The notes: generated by a model from the sequence alone, not told the origin. 64,000 bases of DNA from Leguminivora glycinivorella (GCF_023078275.1 NC_062993.1:6075252-6139251), one strand, 5' to 3'; positions 1 to 11,612 are shown, numbered from the stretch's first letter. Numbers and translations are program-made.

Positions 1-120
1 ATAGATGGTCTGGCGGACGTCGAAGGGCCATCTAGTTAGTAATTAAAACTTTTCTTTTTAGATTTATGGCACTTAAATAAAAATAAAATAACTTCAAAAA
101 AACATATATTTAGTGTGTTT

Positions 121-350
121 AGTGCGCTTCGCTCGCGTTAAATTCGAAAATTGCAGATTGCTCTATACAAACTTCCACCCCCCGTTTTAGGGAAGTGGGG
201 GGTTTGAAAGAAACAAAAAGCCTATGTCACTCTGTCCCTTCAACAACCTTCACTTAAAAAATCAAGTCAATTCGTCGCTGCGTTTTGCCGTGAAGGACGG
301 ACAAACAAACAGACACACACACTTTCCCATTTATAATATTAGTATGGATA
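121..350 (+). repeat. Dispersed retroelement-like repeat, copy 1
   Basis: The sequence contains a GGACAAACAAACAGACACAC stretch and ends in TATAATATTAGTATGGATA. The same sequence recurs at 14943-15080 (+) and, reversed, at 62846-63017. Three copies in one window mark it as a dispersed repeat. The family name is not certain. Confidence 0.75.
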
Positions 351-1690
351 GTAATTTAAAAATAGAAACCATAGACCTCGGTCGTCAGCCTCAGTTTCAC
401 TTAATAATTGTAGTCTGACCGACACGACACCTTCCATAGTTTGCGTGTTAATCATGGTGTAACGTTGTTAAACTTGTGAAGTAGGCCCGTGCTAGGGCAA
501 ACAGACGTTGTTTTTGAAACATTCTGATTTTGAGCCATTCATTTCCTAAAATTAGGATATCCAATTAGGGACACATAACAACCCTAATACTCGGCAGCAA
601 GTGTCATGTTTCGGCGAAGTAAAAAAAATCGTGATAGGTAGATAACGAAAAAATGAAACTGGTTTTCGTAAAAACTAGTGTCTATGCTGAATCCTGGGAT
701 TAGTTACATTACATGAGTCCTTCAAGAAGTCGGTATAACACTTGGAGGAACAAGAACGAGACACAAGTGACACGACTTCAACGACTTATGACACTGGCTG
801 ATTAGTATATGTCACGGCAGTTAAAATAACGCCATAATCGTGATATATTTATTAATTTATGAATGCTTGACTTTGGGCATAGCTCATAGTACCCTTAGTA
901 CGTACACTTACTTTAAGCCCGTTTCTTAAGAAAATTGTATGTTTTAATAAGGTAAATCCTCCTTTATCAAACGCAGCTGACCGCAAAACACATCCACAAA
1001 CGATGAGTCTCATCTATTCTCATGCTCTCATAGGTCGCCTTTAGGCTTTAATTCAAATACATACTAAGCAGGTAAAGACACTAAAGACGTCACAAAGTAA
1101 ATAGAGGTATATATTCACTCTTCAATGGAGTATATTGCTTACCACTTCGTTTATAGCTTAGGTGTCGGCAAAAACACTAAATGCATGAAAGGTCATTAAA
1201 AATGCCAACGGTCTTTCACGTACCTACATATTTCGCAGTTATATGGTTTAATGACATTTAGAAATACCTATTCAGGCATATCTTTCTCGTTTCTGGTAGG
1301 TAAAAGCACTTTAGCCAGAGAAAGTATAAGGCATATAAAAATTGTCAACAGTCTATCACAATAATCACATTCACATCTTACATATTTCGCGGTTATATGG
1401 TTTAATTACATTTAGAAAGACCAGTTACCCAAGTTAGAGAAACGCGGAGATTTGAACTTTACGCCACTATCATAGGAGCTACAACATACGGATTATCAAC
1501 TTAGTATTAATTGTTTCAAGCCTAGAGAGGTCAAGAACTGGTCAGACTTGCGTAAAGTTGCGTTATGAAATCTTATTGCTCGGTCATAAAGTGCAGTTTG
1601 CAACGCTTCCGTAGTTAGGAAAGTAGATTAGTGTAATTAGTGCATACCTAGCCAACATCACAACCTCTTACGCTTCGTAGCAAGCTCTCC
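351..1690. other. Intergenic, no gene seen
   Basis: No convincing coding frame. Bases 654-705 resemble the body of the tRNA-derived SINE found intact at 26711-27047. A block around 1224-1265 recurs at 1379-1420 (ACATATTTCGC then GTTATATGGTTTAAT), a degenerate direct duplication with a period near 155 bp. Confidence 0.5.
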
Positions 1691-1696
1691 CTATCC

Positions 1697-1796
1697 ACGG
1701 TATAATAAAGAGTACTATCGTACAGTATGGCCACTCCCGCTCCCCGCTGAAAGTGCCGCACCCACCCGCTCTCGGTTACCTCAGTCGACTTGTGAA
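1697..1796 (+). repeat. Repeat family X, partial copy
   Basis: About 100 bp starting ATAATAAAGAGTACTATCG and running into CCACTCCCGCTCCCCGCTG. It matches the 230-bp insertion at 2252-2481 (opposite strand) and the copy at 11915-12070. Only the first part of the element is present here. Confidence 0.7.
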
Positions 1797-2184
1797 AAAC
1801 CAATGTGCATTATGTATGTCCGTTTACTGTAACGTTAACGATCGTCACTTCGGCTAGACGGGCAGGTTGCAGTAGACTTGCATTAAGGATTGAAGCGGTC
1901 GGGATTATGTACCGTTGCTGGGGTGAGAAATGTTTTAGACATTTCAATTCAATTCAATTCAATTTATTGTTGTTGTGTTGTTTATGGCATGATTGCTATA
2001 AAAACGGTACGCACAGGCTGTCTAAGCTAAGCTCTCAGATATGCTGATTGTGCTTTTGGCTGTTTTTCAATCAGTCTACATGAAATATGTCATGAGATGA
2101 GCTTCGGGAAAGAAGGGTTTTGATGCTCTTCTTCTGCGGGATTATATATCAAATCAATAGTAGTGGAACGACAAGACAACGCAA

Positions 2185-2516
2185 GTGAATGATGAGATGA
2201 TGTCCGATAGAGAGGTATGGAAGAAGAAAACATGCTACGCCGAACCCAAGTCTCATCTCGGACACTGGCGATCAAATATATGAAAGAGGCGCGTTCCTAG
2301 CACACAGTCTAAGCTCGTGTAGGTGAACGCGTACCATGCTTGTATGAGTGAGATATGACAGGTCGACTGTTCGCGTTTTTGACAGGCGGTAACTGTGAGG
2401 TAACCGAGAGGGGGTGGGCGGCACTTTTAGCGGGGAGCGGGAGTGGCTATACTGTACGATAGTACTCTTTATTATACTGTGCCCAAGTAATTGGGATAAG
2501 GTCAAGCGAATGATGA
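2185..2516 (+). pseudogene. RTE-like LINE 3' end, interrupted
   Basis: Bases 2185-2251 read VNDEMMSDREVWKKKTCYAEPK, the end of a reverse-transcriptase ORF also seen at 16221-16466. The LINE tail resumes at 2489 and ends in an ATGATGA-type run. A 230-bp element is inserted between the two parts, splitting the last codons. This is a dead fragment. Confidence 0.75.
2252..2481 (-). mobile_element. Repeat family X, full insertion with target duplication
   Basis: A 230-bp element flanked by CCCAAGT at 2245-2251 and 2482-2488, a 7-bp target duplication. Removing the insert and one CCCAAGT restores the LINE tail seen at 16466. On the minus strand it begins CACAGTATAATAAAGAG and ends GTCCGAGATGAG. 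It has no clear terminal inverted repeats and no tRNA-like promoter, so its class is unresolved. Confidence 0.75.
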
Positions 2517-3189
2517 CTAGTGGAAGAAGTGGGTCCTTAGGTCAGCTCAACAGAAATGCCTTAAGCTTCAAGTGCCATTAGGATATCCTTATTGCAAGCA
2601 TAAGGATATTAAGGATCCTTCTGAGTTAGAGAGCCATACGGGCATACGAGTAATTCATCAGGCTCTTTGCTTAGGAAAGCTTGCTAGATTGATTAGAAAA
2701 AACTATGTACTGTTTCAGAACTGTATTAATCGCAACATTACGATTTCAGATATTTTTCACTGATCGCTAGCGGCTAATGCGTTCAGTTTATAATCTGTAT
2801 AATAATAAAGTAAGCGAATTTCCTATTATTATAATCCACTCTTAGCCATACAAAAACGGCTGTTCAAAACCTGCAATATAAACTCAACCGTAAATGAATA
2901 GTTATACGTTTAAAATCGAGATGTGAGTAGGTTTCGCAAGGTGCTCCTACGCGAATGAGTCAGCGAACAGCTGTCTCATTGACTATAGCAGGTGGCTGTC
3001 TATTGTAATCGTTATGTGATGTATGATACTGTGATAGATAGTGATAGTACTGATAGTATAACAAGACCTTTCTTTTTGAGCGGGAATGCAGTAGCGGAGA
3101 TGCTAACGTCAGTTAGATTCGCGCGCGTTTCCATACATCTGACGCTTCTGATGTGATGGTGATAGTTTGATAGTACAGATAGTATCAGG
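2517..3189. other. Intergenic, low-complexity patch
   Basis: No gene seen. Around 3020-3060 and 3155-3187 there are repeated TGATAGT-type words that also flank the transposon at 3190. Confidence 0.4.
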
Positions 3190-3343
3190 GTGCGTAGCCA
3201 AATGGCACAAACGCTCACGAAACGAAACGCTAATAGATATCTATCTCTATCGCTCTTGCGTATTGGCGCGACAGAGCCAGACTAGCTTTCGCGGTGTTTC
3301 GTTTTCGTTTCGCGTCGGAGAAATGTCATTCGGCTGCGGGGCC
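3190..3343. mobile_element. Small palindromic transposon, GTAGCCRAATGGCA family
   Basis: Begins GTGCGTAGCCAAATGGCAC and ends with ATTCGGCTGCGGGGCC, imperfect inverted ends. The centre contains CTATCGCTCTTGCGTATTGG. Related copies lie at 16715-16838 and 48221-48376, with a remnant at 22255-22370. It has no coding capacity, as expected for a MITE. Confidence 0.7.
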
Positions 3344-3589
3344 AAATATGCTAACTTATTTCTATGCATCTGATGTGATGTGTGATAGATTTTATTTATT
3401 TATACGTAAGAGGACGTTCGATATCTAGATGAATCTTGGCGTAGGTAGTGATAAGATTTTATTTTATCTCTTTGTTGCATTGACCAGGTGTTTATTGTAT
3501 TTTAATTGAATTTAGTGAAAGTCGGTAGGTACTATCGTTTTCGTACTTTCCTTTTTACTTTATATTTATCGGGTAGGCTACATCTGGGC

Positions 3590-4120
3590 TAGGGTTGCAA
3601 AAAAACGGTTTTTTTTCTGGCTTGAAAAAAAAAACATGAAAAAAAACCGTGAAAAAAAACAGTTTTTTTTCTGGAGTATGTTTTTTTTTCTAAAGTATGA
3701 AATCTCAAAATTTGCAAAGTAGTTAATACTTTTATACGGTTTTTAAGACTTAATGTTAACTATTAAACGAATTTAGTCAAATAACTTTAATTTCTGGTCT
3801 TATAAAAGTAACATTTACGAAATCTGTAGCTGGTAGTTATCACTATTTACTGTTGGCAACACCACCGCCTCTCCACGCTACACGCAGCATCGGGGATTCC
3901 CCAATAAACGTTTGTATACTGAATGTTAATTGAATTAAAATGTACGTTATTGTTATTGAAACACGTTACAACTCACGAAAAACCGTTATTGTCGTATTAT
4001 TTGTTCATCTGAAAAAAAACCATATTTAGAAAAAAAACCATGGTGCTCGGTTTTTTTTCATGTTTTTTTTTCATAATTCTGAAAAAAAAACATTTGGTTT
4101 TTTTTCTATTTACAACCCTA
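3590..4120 (+). mobile_element. hAT-type MITE, copy A
   Basis: A 531-bp element with ends TAGGGTTGCAAA and TTTACAACCCTA, flanked by the perfect 8-bp duplication ATCTGGGC at 3582-3589 and 4121-4128. An 8-bp duplication is typical of the hAT superfamily. Many alternating A8 and T8 tracts lie near both ends. There is no transposase, so it is non-autonomous. A near-identical reversed copy lies at 4725-5242. Confidence 0.9.
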
Positions 4121-4142
4121 ATCTGGGCATTTTCAGAATTTA

Positions 4143-4377
4143 GGACCCCCCAATTAGCGTAAGTTGTTAACAAAAATTAACTCACTGTCAGTTTTGTGAC
4201 GATGATTAAGCATGAAATTTCAATAAAAATATTGTTTTTTGTGCTAGTTACATAAACTTTAAGCGATAATCTACGAAGATGTGAAAAAAGGAACAGACGT
4301 GTTTTATGCTTAATTGTCGTCACAAAACTGACAGCGAGTTAATTTTTGTTAACGATTTACGCTAATTGGGGGGACCC
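4143..4377. mobile_element. Foldback MITE with ~75-bp inverted arms
   Basis: The left arm starts GGACCCCCCAATTAGCG and continues through TTAACAAAAATTAACTC and CTGTCAGTTTTGTGACGA. The right arm is its reverse complement, ending GGGGGGACCC. About 85 bp of AT-rich spacer separates them. No clear target duplication. Confidence 0.8.
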
Positions 4378-4559
4378 AAATTCGAAATTCGAATTGTAAT
4401 ATGCGAAACATTGTGGAAGATGTCACATTAAACGAGGGGCGTGAGCGGAAATAGGGCGATTAATGTTCTTCATTAGTTCACGTTAGAGTTAGAAGTGTTA
4501 GAACATTACAAATTACAACTGCTGCACGCTGCCGTGCCGTCTCCACGCATCGAGGTCGT

Positions 4560-5410
4560 CAGTTTTGATGTTTTCTGACATACAAGTTTTATACTCGTAA
4601 ATACATACATAAATATAATCATGCACATGTACTACTAAGTTTCAGTGCCATTCTTGGCAAAAAGGGGTTGAAAGAAATCCAAATTGTGACATTGCAGTGG
4701 CAGGTTGCCAGCCTCTCGCCTACGTAGGGTTGTAAATAGAAAAAAAACCAAATGTTTTTTTTTTTCAGAATTATGAAAAAAAACCGAGCACCATGGTTTT
4801 TTTTCTAAATATGGTTTTTTTTTCAGATGAACAAATAATACGACAATAACGGTTTTTCGTGAGTTGTAACGTGTTTCAATAACAATAACGTACATTTTAA
4901 TTCAATTAACATTCAGTATACAAACGTTTATTGGGGAATCCCCGATGCTGCGTGTAGCGTGGAGAGGCGGTGGTGTTGCCAACAGTAAATAGTGATAACT
5001 ACCAGCTACAGATTTCGTAAATGTTACTTTTATAAGACCAGAAATTAAAGTTATTTGACTAAATTCGTTTAATAGTTAACATTAAGTCTTAAAAACCGTA
5101 TAAAAGTATTAACTACTTTGCAAATTTTGAGATTTCATACTTTAGAAAAAAAAACATACTCCAGAAAAAAAACTGTTTTTTTTCACGGTTTTTTTTCATG
5201 TTTTTTTTCAAACCAGAAAAAAACCGTTTTTTTGTAACCCTACGCCTACGCCACAATTTAACATTTAACCCATATGCCACAGTCGACTTCTACGACACCC
5301 ACGGGAAGAAAGGGGGTGGTGAATTCTTAACCCGTCACCACACTCGTAAATACAGTGTACCTACTGAATATAATTATTACCCTAAGGAGACGTCTTTCTT
5401 ACAATATGTA
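4560..5410 (-). repeat. LINE 3'-tail repeat, split by a hAT MITE
   Basis: Bases 4560-4724 and 5243-5345 together match the continuous repeat at 40850-41095, which ends in TATGTATGTATG. Here the repeat is interrupted exactly at CGCCTACG by the 518-bp hAT MITE. Related copies lie at 31440-31530 and 63200-63375. It probably comes from the 3' end of a LINE. Confidence 0.7.
4725..5242 (-). mobile_element. hAT-type MITE, copy B (reversed)
   Basis: A 518-bp element with ends TAGGGTTGTAAA and GTAACCCTA, flanked by CGCCTACG at 4717-4724 and 5243-5250, a perfect 8-bp duplication. It is almost base-for-base the reverse complement of copy A; differences are mainly in homopolymer lengths. It is nested in an older LINE-tail repeat. 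Confidence 0.9.
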
Positions 5411-5490
5411 ACACCAATTAGAACTACATATCTCATTTGATGCCAGGCAGAATGTACGCATTCCGTAGGCTACTTATATGTTGGGTCAGG

Positions 5491-5680
5491 GGCCACTCCG
5501 CGATTCTATCGCCGCGCTACAAGAACATGCCGGGGGCCGCGAGTTCGCGGCCCATTCAGAGGTGACGACCTTCTCGCGGCGCAATAGAATTCAATGTCGG
5601 CTGCTCGCACGCGGTCCGTTTGTTAATGTAGGTAAGAATTTAGAATGGCGGCATTTTGTGAATATCAAAGGAGTGAGCCT
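5491..5680 (+). repeat. GC-rich dispersed repeat with GGAGTGAGC ends
   Basis: Starts GCCACTCCGCGATTCTATCG and ends TCAAAGGAGTGAGCC. A reversed copy lies at 45371-45562 inside an ADAM intron. The ends are short inverted repeats. Distinctly GC-richer than its surroundings. Confidence 0.7.
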
Positions 5681-6715
5681 TCTGTACTTGTACTATTATA
5701 CAATATATTCTGTGTTTGGGTTTTCAAGTTTACTATCTTTATAAAATTATTCATCAAATAAGTAATATATAGACCGGCTATTCCCAGATGGCTATAAATA
5801 ACGCGATTCATGCTTATTAAAGCTCTAGGGACCGTGTAAATTAGACCACGGAAGACTAGGTCAGGTCAAGCCGTGTCATAAAGACCTATTCTGACGCAGA
5901 GGACGTCAGAACTTTGCGGTCCTAGTTAGAGAAACTACTTGAAAGTGCAATGAGAAGGGGTCCGTTTCTAGGGGTATATTATCATTAACCTTAATCTTAT
6001 ACCACATAATTTATAATAAGTATAGTATCTATAGTTTATATGCCGGTTTTGACTACCGGAGGTACTCTTAATCGAATATGCCCAAACCACAGTATATTAA
6101 AGAGTACACGGAGAAAAAAGTCTCGTCCATGATACCTAAATAGTGTAATCTGAACGAGAAAATCTAGTAAATTCTGGGACAATTGTTCACATAGTATAAA
6201 TAACTAAACTAGTCTGTTTAAATGCGTTGAGCTTAGTGAACTAGTTATCTTGTAATTGCTACACATTAAAATAGCGTGTATTACTAGAATATTTAGTAAT
6301 CTTAACACGTGGACCGTACAAATAAATAATATTTTCTTGCAGAGCTTAATAAATGAAATGTGACCTTGACAATATATTCTTGTAAAGGTAATATATACAT
6401 TACGTATCATAAAATAAAAATATTGTAAGGGTCACACAGTCAAATTGTGTGTATTACTAGATTATTCAGTATTTATAACAAATGGAGTGTCTAAATAAAC
6501 AAAATAATGTAAACTCCACAAGAAATTCTTGTAAAGGTTATAAAACTTTAGTTAGGCCAATAATAGGTATCGTTAAGAATACAAGTCATCTGATATATAT
6601 TACATTCTCTTCATTTATGTAAACTTCATTAAATGGTTGATAGAACAAGAAAGTTAGTTACAGCAACTGCATTTATGGTACTCTCTAATAAATATACAAT
6701 TGCGTTAACGTGTTA
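5681..6715. other. AT-rich intergenic stretch
   Basis: No gene or known repeat recognised. GTGTATTACTAGA recurs at about 6276 and 6449 and TTCTTGTAAAGGT at about 6377 and 6527, a possible old direct duplication with a period of 150-175 bp. Confidence 0.4.
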
Positions 6716-7143
6716 TATTTTTATCGGTACCTATGAATTTGTCTGTGCACTGTATAGACAACTAACATTTCTTGTAAATGTAAAAAAGGTTTGTTGTCTA
6801 TACAAGGTGGTTCAGTAGGATTAAAGGCCGAGCCACGCCAGATACGTGTACGTAGACGTGTGCGTGGCGTGCGCGCTGTAAAGTACGAATCTTCAAAAGA
6901 GATGATACACCGCTAGACACACACGGGTAACACGTCACACAAGCGGTGTAATCTCTAATGAGGATTCGTCATTTACACCGCGTACGCTACGCGCACGTCT
7001 ACGTACACGTATCTGGCGTGGCTCAGCCTTTAATCCTACTGTACCACCTTGTATAGACAACAAACCTTTTCTTACATTTACAAGAAATGTTAGTTGTCTA
7101 TACAGTGCACAGACAAATTCATAGGTACCTACCGATAAAAATG
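6716..7143. mobile_element. Large foldback element, ~160-bp arms
   Basis: The left arm runs from TTTTTATCGGTACCTATGAA through ACTGTATAGACAACTAAC, GAGCCACGCCAGATACG and TACGTAGACG. The right arm is the reverse complement, with a 4-bp insertion (GGTA) and a few mismatches. The inner part, AAAGGCCGAGCCACGCC at 6823 to its complement ending about 7032, looks like a second palindromic element nested in the first. Confidence 0.8.
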
Positions 7144-7362
7144 CAGGTTGCTAGGACCAGTTCCAAGAGACAGAAGCCTAGAGTTGAAACTGGGATCCGG
7201 AAACCTGGGTCACCCAGCATATGGAATGGATGCTATGAGCGGTGAAAATTGGTGAATCTGAAAGTAAATAAAATAATTATATAATTTGTTAAAAAATATA
7301 TTTCAACGATCCTTAGTGCAAGACTTTGTTCATATATTCGTCAGTGTTAATAGAACCGTCCT

Positions 7363-8505
7363 TCATTTCGTCCAAAATTTATATTTTGCAGAATTTTTCC
7401 ACTTTTGTTCCACAGTATGGCATGGGTCACAGGAAACTTGCAACCATTGTAAATCATCTGAAAAAGACATTAAAATTTCTATGAATAAATTTTACATTAA
7501 GTAATATTCTACGTCCACTTCAGATATATATAAAGACTGTCCACGATAAAAAGTGGTCATATATAACATGGTAAATCTTGAGAATAATGAGAATTTATAA
7601 GCAGCATGTTTGTCAAATAATTTGTAGATATTAAACTACATTATAAAAATACAAACAAATTATAAACTTTAGGTGGCCTATGAATTTTAGCAGTATGTAT
7701 CTCATGATAACAATATTTTTTTGTACAGTGTCTTCTTGCAGTCTTTAAGTACAACAGTTTTAATGACAAAAATATTTTTTAATGTTTAATTATAATAGCC
7801 AAAATATACCCTATTACATACTGATTTTACGATAGTAATAATTTTTCTGGTTGTAATCAGATTAAGAAAGTACTGAGATTTTCTAACTTTGCTGAATTCG
7901 AATTTTTGACACTTTTTGGCTCTCCATACAAAAACAACTGTCAGTGCTTGGAGTAGAAAGTCTTCCTGACTCCCAAAAGTCGAAATGAGTTTCAAAAAGT
8001 ATTTTTTTGTCTGCTAAGATGTCATTCTAATGTGTGTAAAACAGCTTATAAAAATATAAGTATTTATAAAATTGTGCCAGGAAGCGTGTGAAGTTTGTTA
8101 AAAAACACTGTACAAGAAATGAAATGCTTGATGGTATACATTCGGCGAAACCTCAGACACACTAAAGCATTATAAGGAATAGCTTTAATTATTATATAGT
8201 TTTATGTATGCAGATTTATCAAAATATAATATTGCTTCAAAATGTGCATTCAGGAAGAAAGATTTATCATGTTATGTATGACCACTTTTTATCGTGGACA
8301 GTCCTTATTAGTTCAGTATTTAGATTTTGCCCACGTAATGTCGTATGAATTTGTATGCAATGTAAAATGAATACAACATTAAATGCCTTTTTACTCACCA
8401 TTCTAATTATCTACTAAGTTCTACATGTACGGTATGTGACTCACCTGCTTTTGCCAACTCTGCCATCTCCCATCCTTGCAAGAGTTTTTGCACCTCTTCA
8501 TCCAT
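7363..8505 (-). CDS. Possible two-exon small gene (weak)
   Basis: On the minus strand an ATG at 8505 opens MDEEVQKLLQGWEMAELAKA and meets a good splice donor, GTGAGT, after 8445. A matching acceptor (TTTTTCAG) precedes 7457 in the right phase. Exon 2 would read D-DLQWLQVSCDPCHTVEQK and on to a TGA at 7365-7363, giving about 51 residues. The N-terminus resembles short helical starts of SAM-like domains in insect proteins, but I cannot name a family. The intron holds a whole Tc1-type MITE (7533-8305). It could be a real small gene, the surviving 5' end of a larger broken gene, or coincidence. Confidence 0.25.
7533..8305. mobile_element. Tc1/mariner-like non-autonomous element
   Basis: A 773-bp element with ~42-bp terminal inverted repeats starting GACTGTCCACGATAAAAAGT on both ends, flanked by TA on each side. 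The TA target fits Tc1/mariner. No transposase frame is left inside. Confidence 0.75.
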
Positions 8506-8619
8506 TTCCTAAAATGGAAACTACCAAACGAATGGATAATACGTAGTGAGTACGTTTAACCCTAAATAATATAACCTATTGCGATCCGCGTCCACGCGTG
8601 ATCTCTCATGACACGTAAA

Positions 8620-9176
8620 TGGCCGCCGACCACGCCGCAAAACATTGCGTTTCGTTACACAAGCAAAACATTTATTTATGCGGACAATATTTTTGTTATA
8701 ACAATTATTTTTCGGTGTATATTACGAGAATATCATTGTTATTTTTTACAAGAGGCGCAAAGTAAAATCAACTATACTGCTATAGCATTCACTAAGATAT
8801 ACAATGGTACTTAAACATGGCGTTTCGTTACAAAAACGAAACACATATTTATACTAACTAAATATTTTTTCAACAGAACTATTTGTTCACCAGTATACAT
8901 TACGAGAATATTATTGTCATTATTTACAAGAGCTGCAAAGTTGTACCAACTTATAAAACAGTCATATCAACTATACTGCGATGGCATTCGCTACGATACA
9001 AATAATAGAGTTGACAGCGATGCGTACAATCGTACATATTTATACAAACTTAATATTTTTAAATATAACTCTTCGTTGAGTTTACATTACAAGAATATTC
9101 TTTTTATTTCTTTACGAGAACTACAAAGTAATGGCAACGTATAAAAAAGTTACAGGAAGTATACTGTGATAGTAAC
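8620..9176 (+). repeat. Degenerate ~200-bp tandem repeat
   Basis: Three diverged units repeat the same order of words: CGTTTCGTTACA, ATTTATACTAAC-like, ATTACGAGAATATTATTG, TTACAAGAGCTGCAAAGT and AACTATACTGCGATGGCATT. A further unit seems to continue at 11613-11760, so the hAT element at 9177 was inserted into this array. Confidence 0.6.
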
Positions 9177-11612
9177 TAGGGTTTGCAATCCGGATATTCG
9201 AATATCCGAATTATTCGAATATCCGCCAATATTTTTATCCGAAAATATTCGAATAATCCAAGTGAAATTATCCGGATAAACGGATAATTTCTATAAGCAT
9301 TATTTTTTATTTATAAGTAATATATTTAATAGATAGACGTCACTGAAACCAATTGCGATCAATTCTTAATACGGATAATGTTAGTGCTAACAAGTTAACA
9401 CCTATTTATCTTAAAAATCAAACTAATACTTATTTACAAAACAAAGAAAGCATTCGTGGACAAGAAGTCTTATCGAATATTCGATTAATTTGATGATTTA
9501 GAAAAGCAGAAAAACGTTCAATTATTATTTTTTTATATGAAAACGTTACCCCAAACATTAACCTACTTTTATTACTGCTAATAGCTAACGTGAAGTTATC
9601 TGTAAAACCGTACTTAATAAGGGAGATTTATACCTAGATTTCCTGGTCCCTTATTTTTTTTAAATTGAAATTTAGCGCCTCACTCCGAATTTAGCTGTTA
9701 TCCGTTCCATAGCAGTTTAGTACGCCAGAAATCCCTCCACTTCACTAAGAAATATAAGGTATTTTCCTTTTAAGTCCTTAGTTACATGCATACACAAAAA
9801 TCGGTCTAATTATTACTTATACTTTGAAATCTTAGTCGATCTACTGATCAGCTTGGAAACTAAAACCCATCAAATCGCTGCCGAGCAATTTGAGGCGTTT
9901 CGGATTTGAATATTTAAATAAGTTCGCCTTTGTACCTCCTCCTTCTTCATACTTTTAAATTTGATGTCTTGTATATTTTATGTTGGTGGTACAATAAAGA
10001 ATTTACTCACTTACTTATTTATCACCCTTCCATTGGTACTTTGGTATCAGCCACTGTGCAACTAAGGTCTAAAATGATCCACACCTGGATAGGAAGTGTC
10101 TTCGACTAATTGGTCTTCTCTTTTTTTGGTTATTCTGTTTTGGACGAGTACCTATATCTTTGCTCATTCCTGTTCTAAGACCCTAACCAGGACGCTTTTG
10201 TTTAGAGCCTAAGAAGAGAGTTTTCAACTTTTTATATTAATTATTATCCGGTCCAAGATGGCATCTGGTACGGGCGTAGGCATTTATGCAAATGACTACA
10301 GTGGTAGTATCAGCATGGGCAAATTATGCCACTGTCTTCCAAGCCCAGACATACGCAATAATTTCCTGTGTACATAATAATATAGTTAGACAAACCCAAG
10401 GAAAAAATATCTATATACCCAGCGACAGTCAGGCGGCACTCAAAGCCTTCACATCGCCCAGAGTTGATTCTAGACTGGTATTAAACGGCATCCAAGCTCT
10501 TAACAAGTGGATACCGGGGCACGAAGGCTTCATTGGCAATGAAACTTGCCAAGGCCGGATCTGAAGACATCTTCATAGGTCCAGAACCATTTGTGAGCCA
10601 ATCACCAAAAAGAGACTCTGGATGGAGCAAAAAGCTAGGAAAGCTAGGCAAAAGACAATTCCAAATTATAACGGGGGTGTTCACAGGCCGTTAAGGGATC
10701 AACGGAATTTTGGCCAAGATGGGACACGCTGACAACACTGATTTTCGCATGTGCGTCAAAGAGGAAGAGACCGTCAGACATCTAATGTGTGAATGTCACG
10801 CCCTCGCCAGACAAAGAATGAAGAACTTTGGAGCAGTCTACCTAGTACCAAAGGACTTCAGAGAGCTACCCATGAGCCTCATCATCCGATACGTGGAGAT
10901 GGTCGAGAAGCTCCTGAATAGCTGCCTTCAGATCTTAGGATCGAAGGGGGTAATTGCACAAAAGATCCCGATGGGTCGAAGTGTATCCGGAAGGGCCCCC
11001 GCAGATTTAAGATAAGATGAGTATCCGATCCGATATCGAGCGAAGGACCGACTCCTATACATTCTCGAAATCATTCAAGGCGCCATCTTTGATTTTTGCC
11101 TTTGACATCCTTCCTACATCCGATATCGGATCGGATAATATGATAACGCTGTATAGCCCTATAACCATCATCATATCCAATGATGTTGTCTCACGTTCCA
11201 CTCTACACAAGCCATCCTCTTTACCATCCATTTTCAAGGTGTTGTCAGAAAAACTTCTCCTTATACCTAACACCTAACTAATCACTACTACTTACTGTCT
11301 TATATCAACAGCTCACTATCTGATTGCAAGATTCTAGTCATAGAACTAAAGATATAGAGCTAGGTGTATTTTAATTTCTACAGGTTGCTGATTTACGCAA
11401 AAAATCAATAAAATATGTAGGTAAATTTCGCATTATGGCACTCATCTATCTCAGCCGTTATCAATTCCACGCTTATACGCACCTGGAACATTAATTTTGT
11501 TCCATTTAATAAATTATCCGAAATTATCCGATTATTCGAATATTCGAAGAATAAAAATTGTATTATCCGAATTATTCGAATATTAAAAACCCGTCGGATA
11601 ATGCAAACTCTA
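9177..11612. mobile_element. hAT-type element, 2.4 kb, with 8-bp duplication
   Basis: Ends are TAGGGTTTGCAATCCGGAT and ATGCAAACTCTA, flanked by ATAGTAAC at 9169-9176 and 11613-11620, a perfect 8-bp duplication. Both ends carry repeated GGATATTCGAATATCCG and CCGAATTATTCGAATAT words. No hAT transposase frame is visible. The interior contains a LINE fragment (10250-11005), a LINE-like 3' end near 9960-10020 and a small inverted repeat (TATCCGATCCGATATCG near 11024, its complement near 11118). It is similar in design to the element at 46314-47589. Confidence 0.85.
10250..11005 (+). pseudogene. LINE ORF2 fragment: RNase H and C-terminal zinc region
   Basis: In two frames the sequence reads SKMASGTGVGIYANDYSGS, then ANYATVFQAQTYAIISCV, SDSQAALKAF and WIPGHEGFIGNE. 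These are the conserved blocks of the RNase H domain of R1/I-group non-LTR retrotransposons. After a break the C-terminal CVKEEETVRHLMCECHALAR block follows (10755-10815), then RELPMSLIIRYVEMVEKLLN. The reading frame shifts near 10320 and 10555, so it is dead. A shorter reversed relative lies at 25210-25440. It sits inside the hAT element. Confidence 0.8.
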
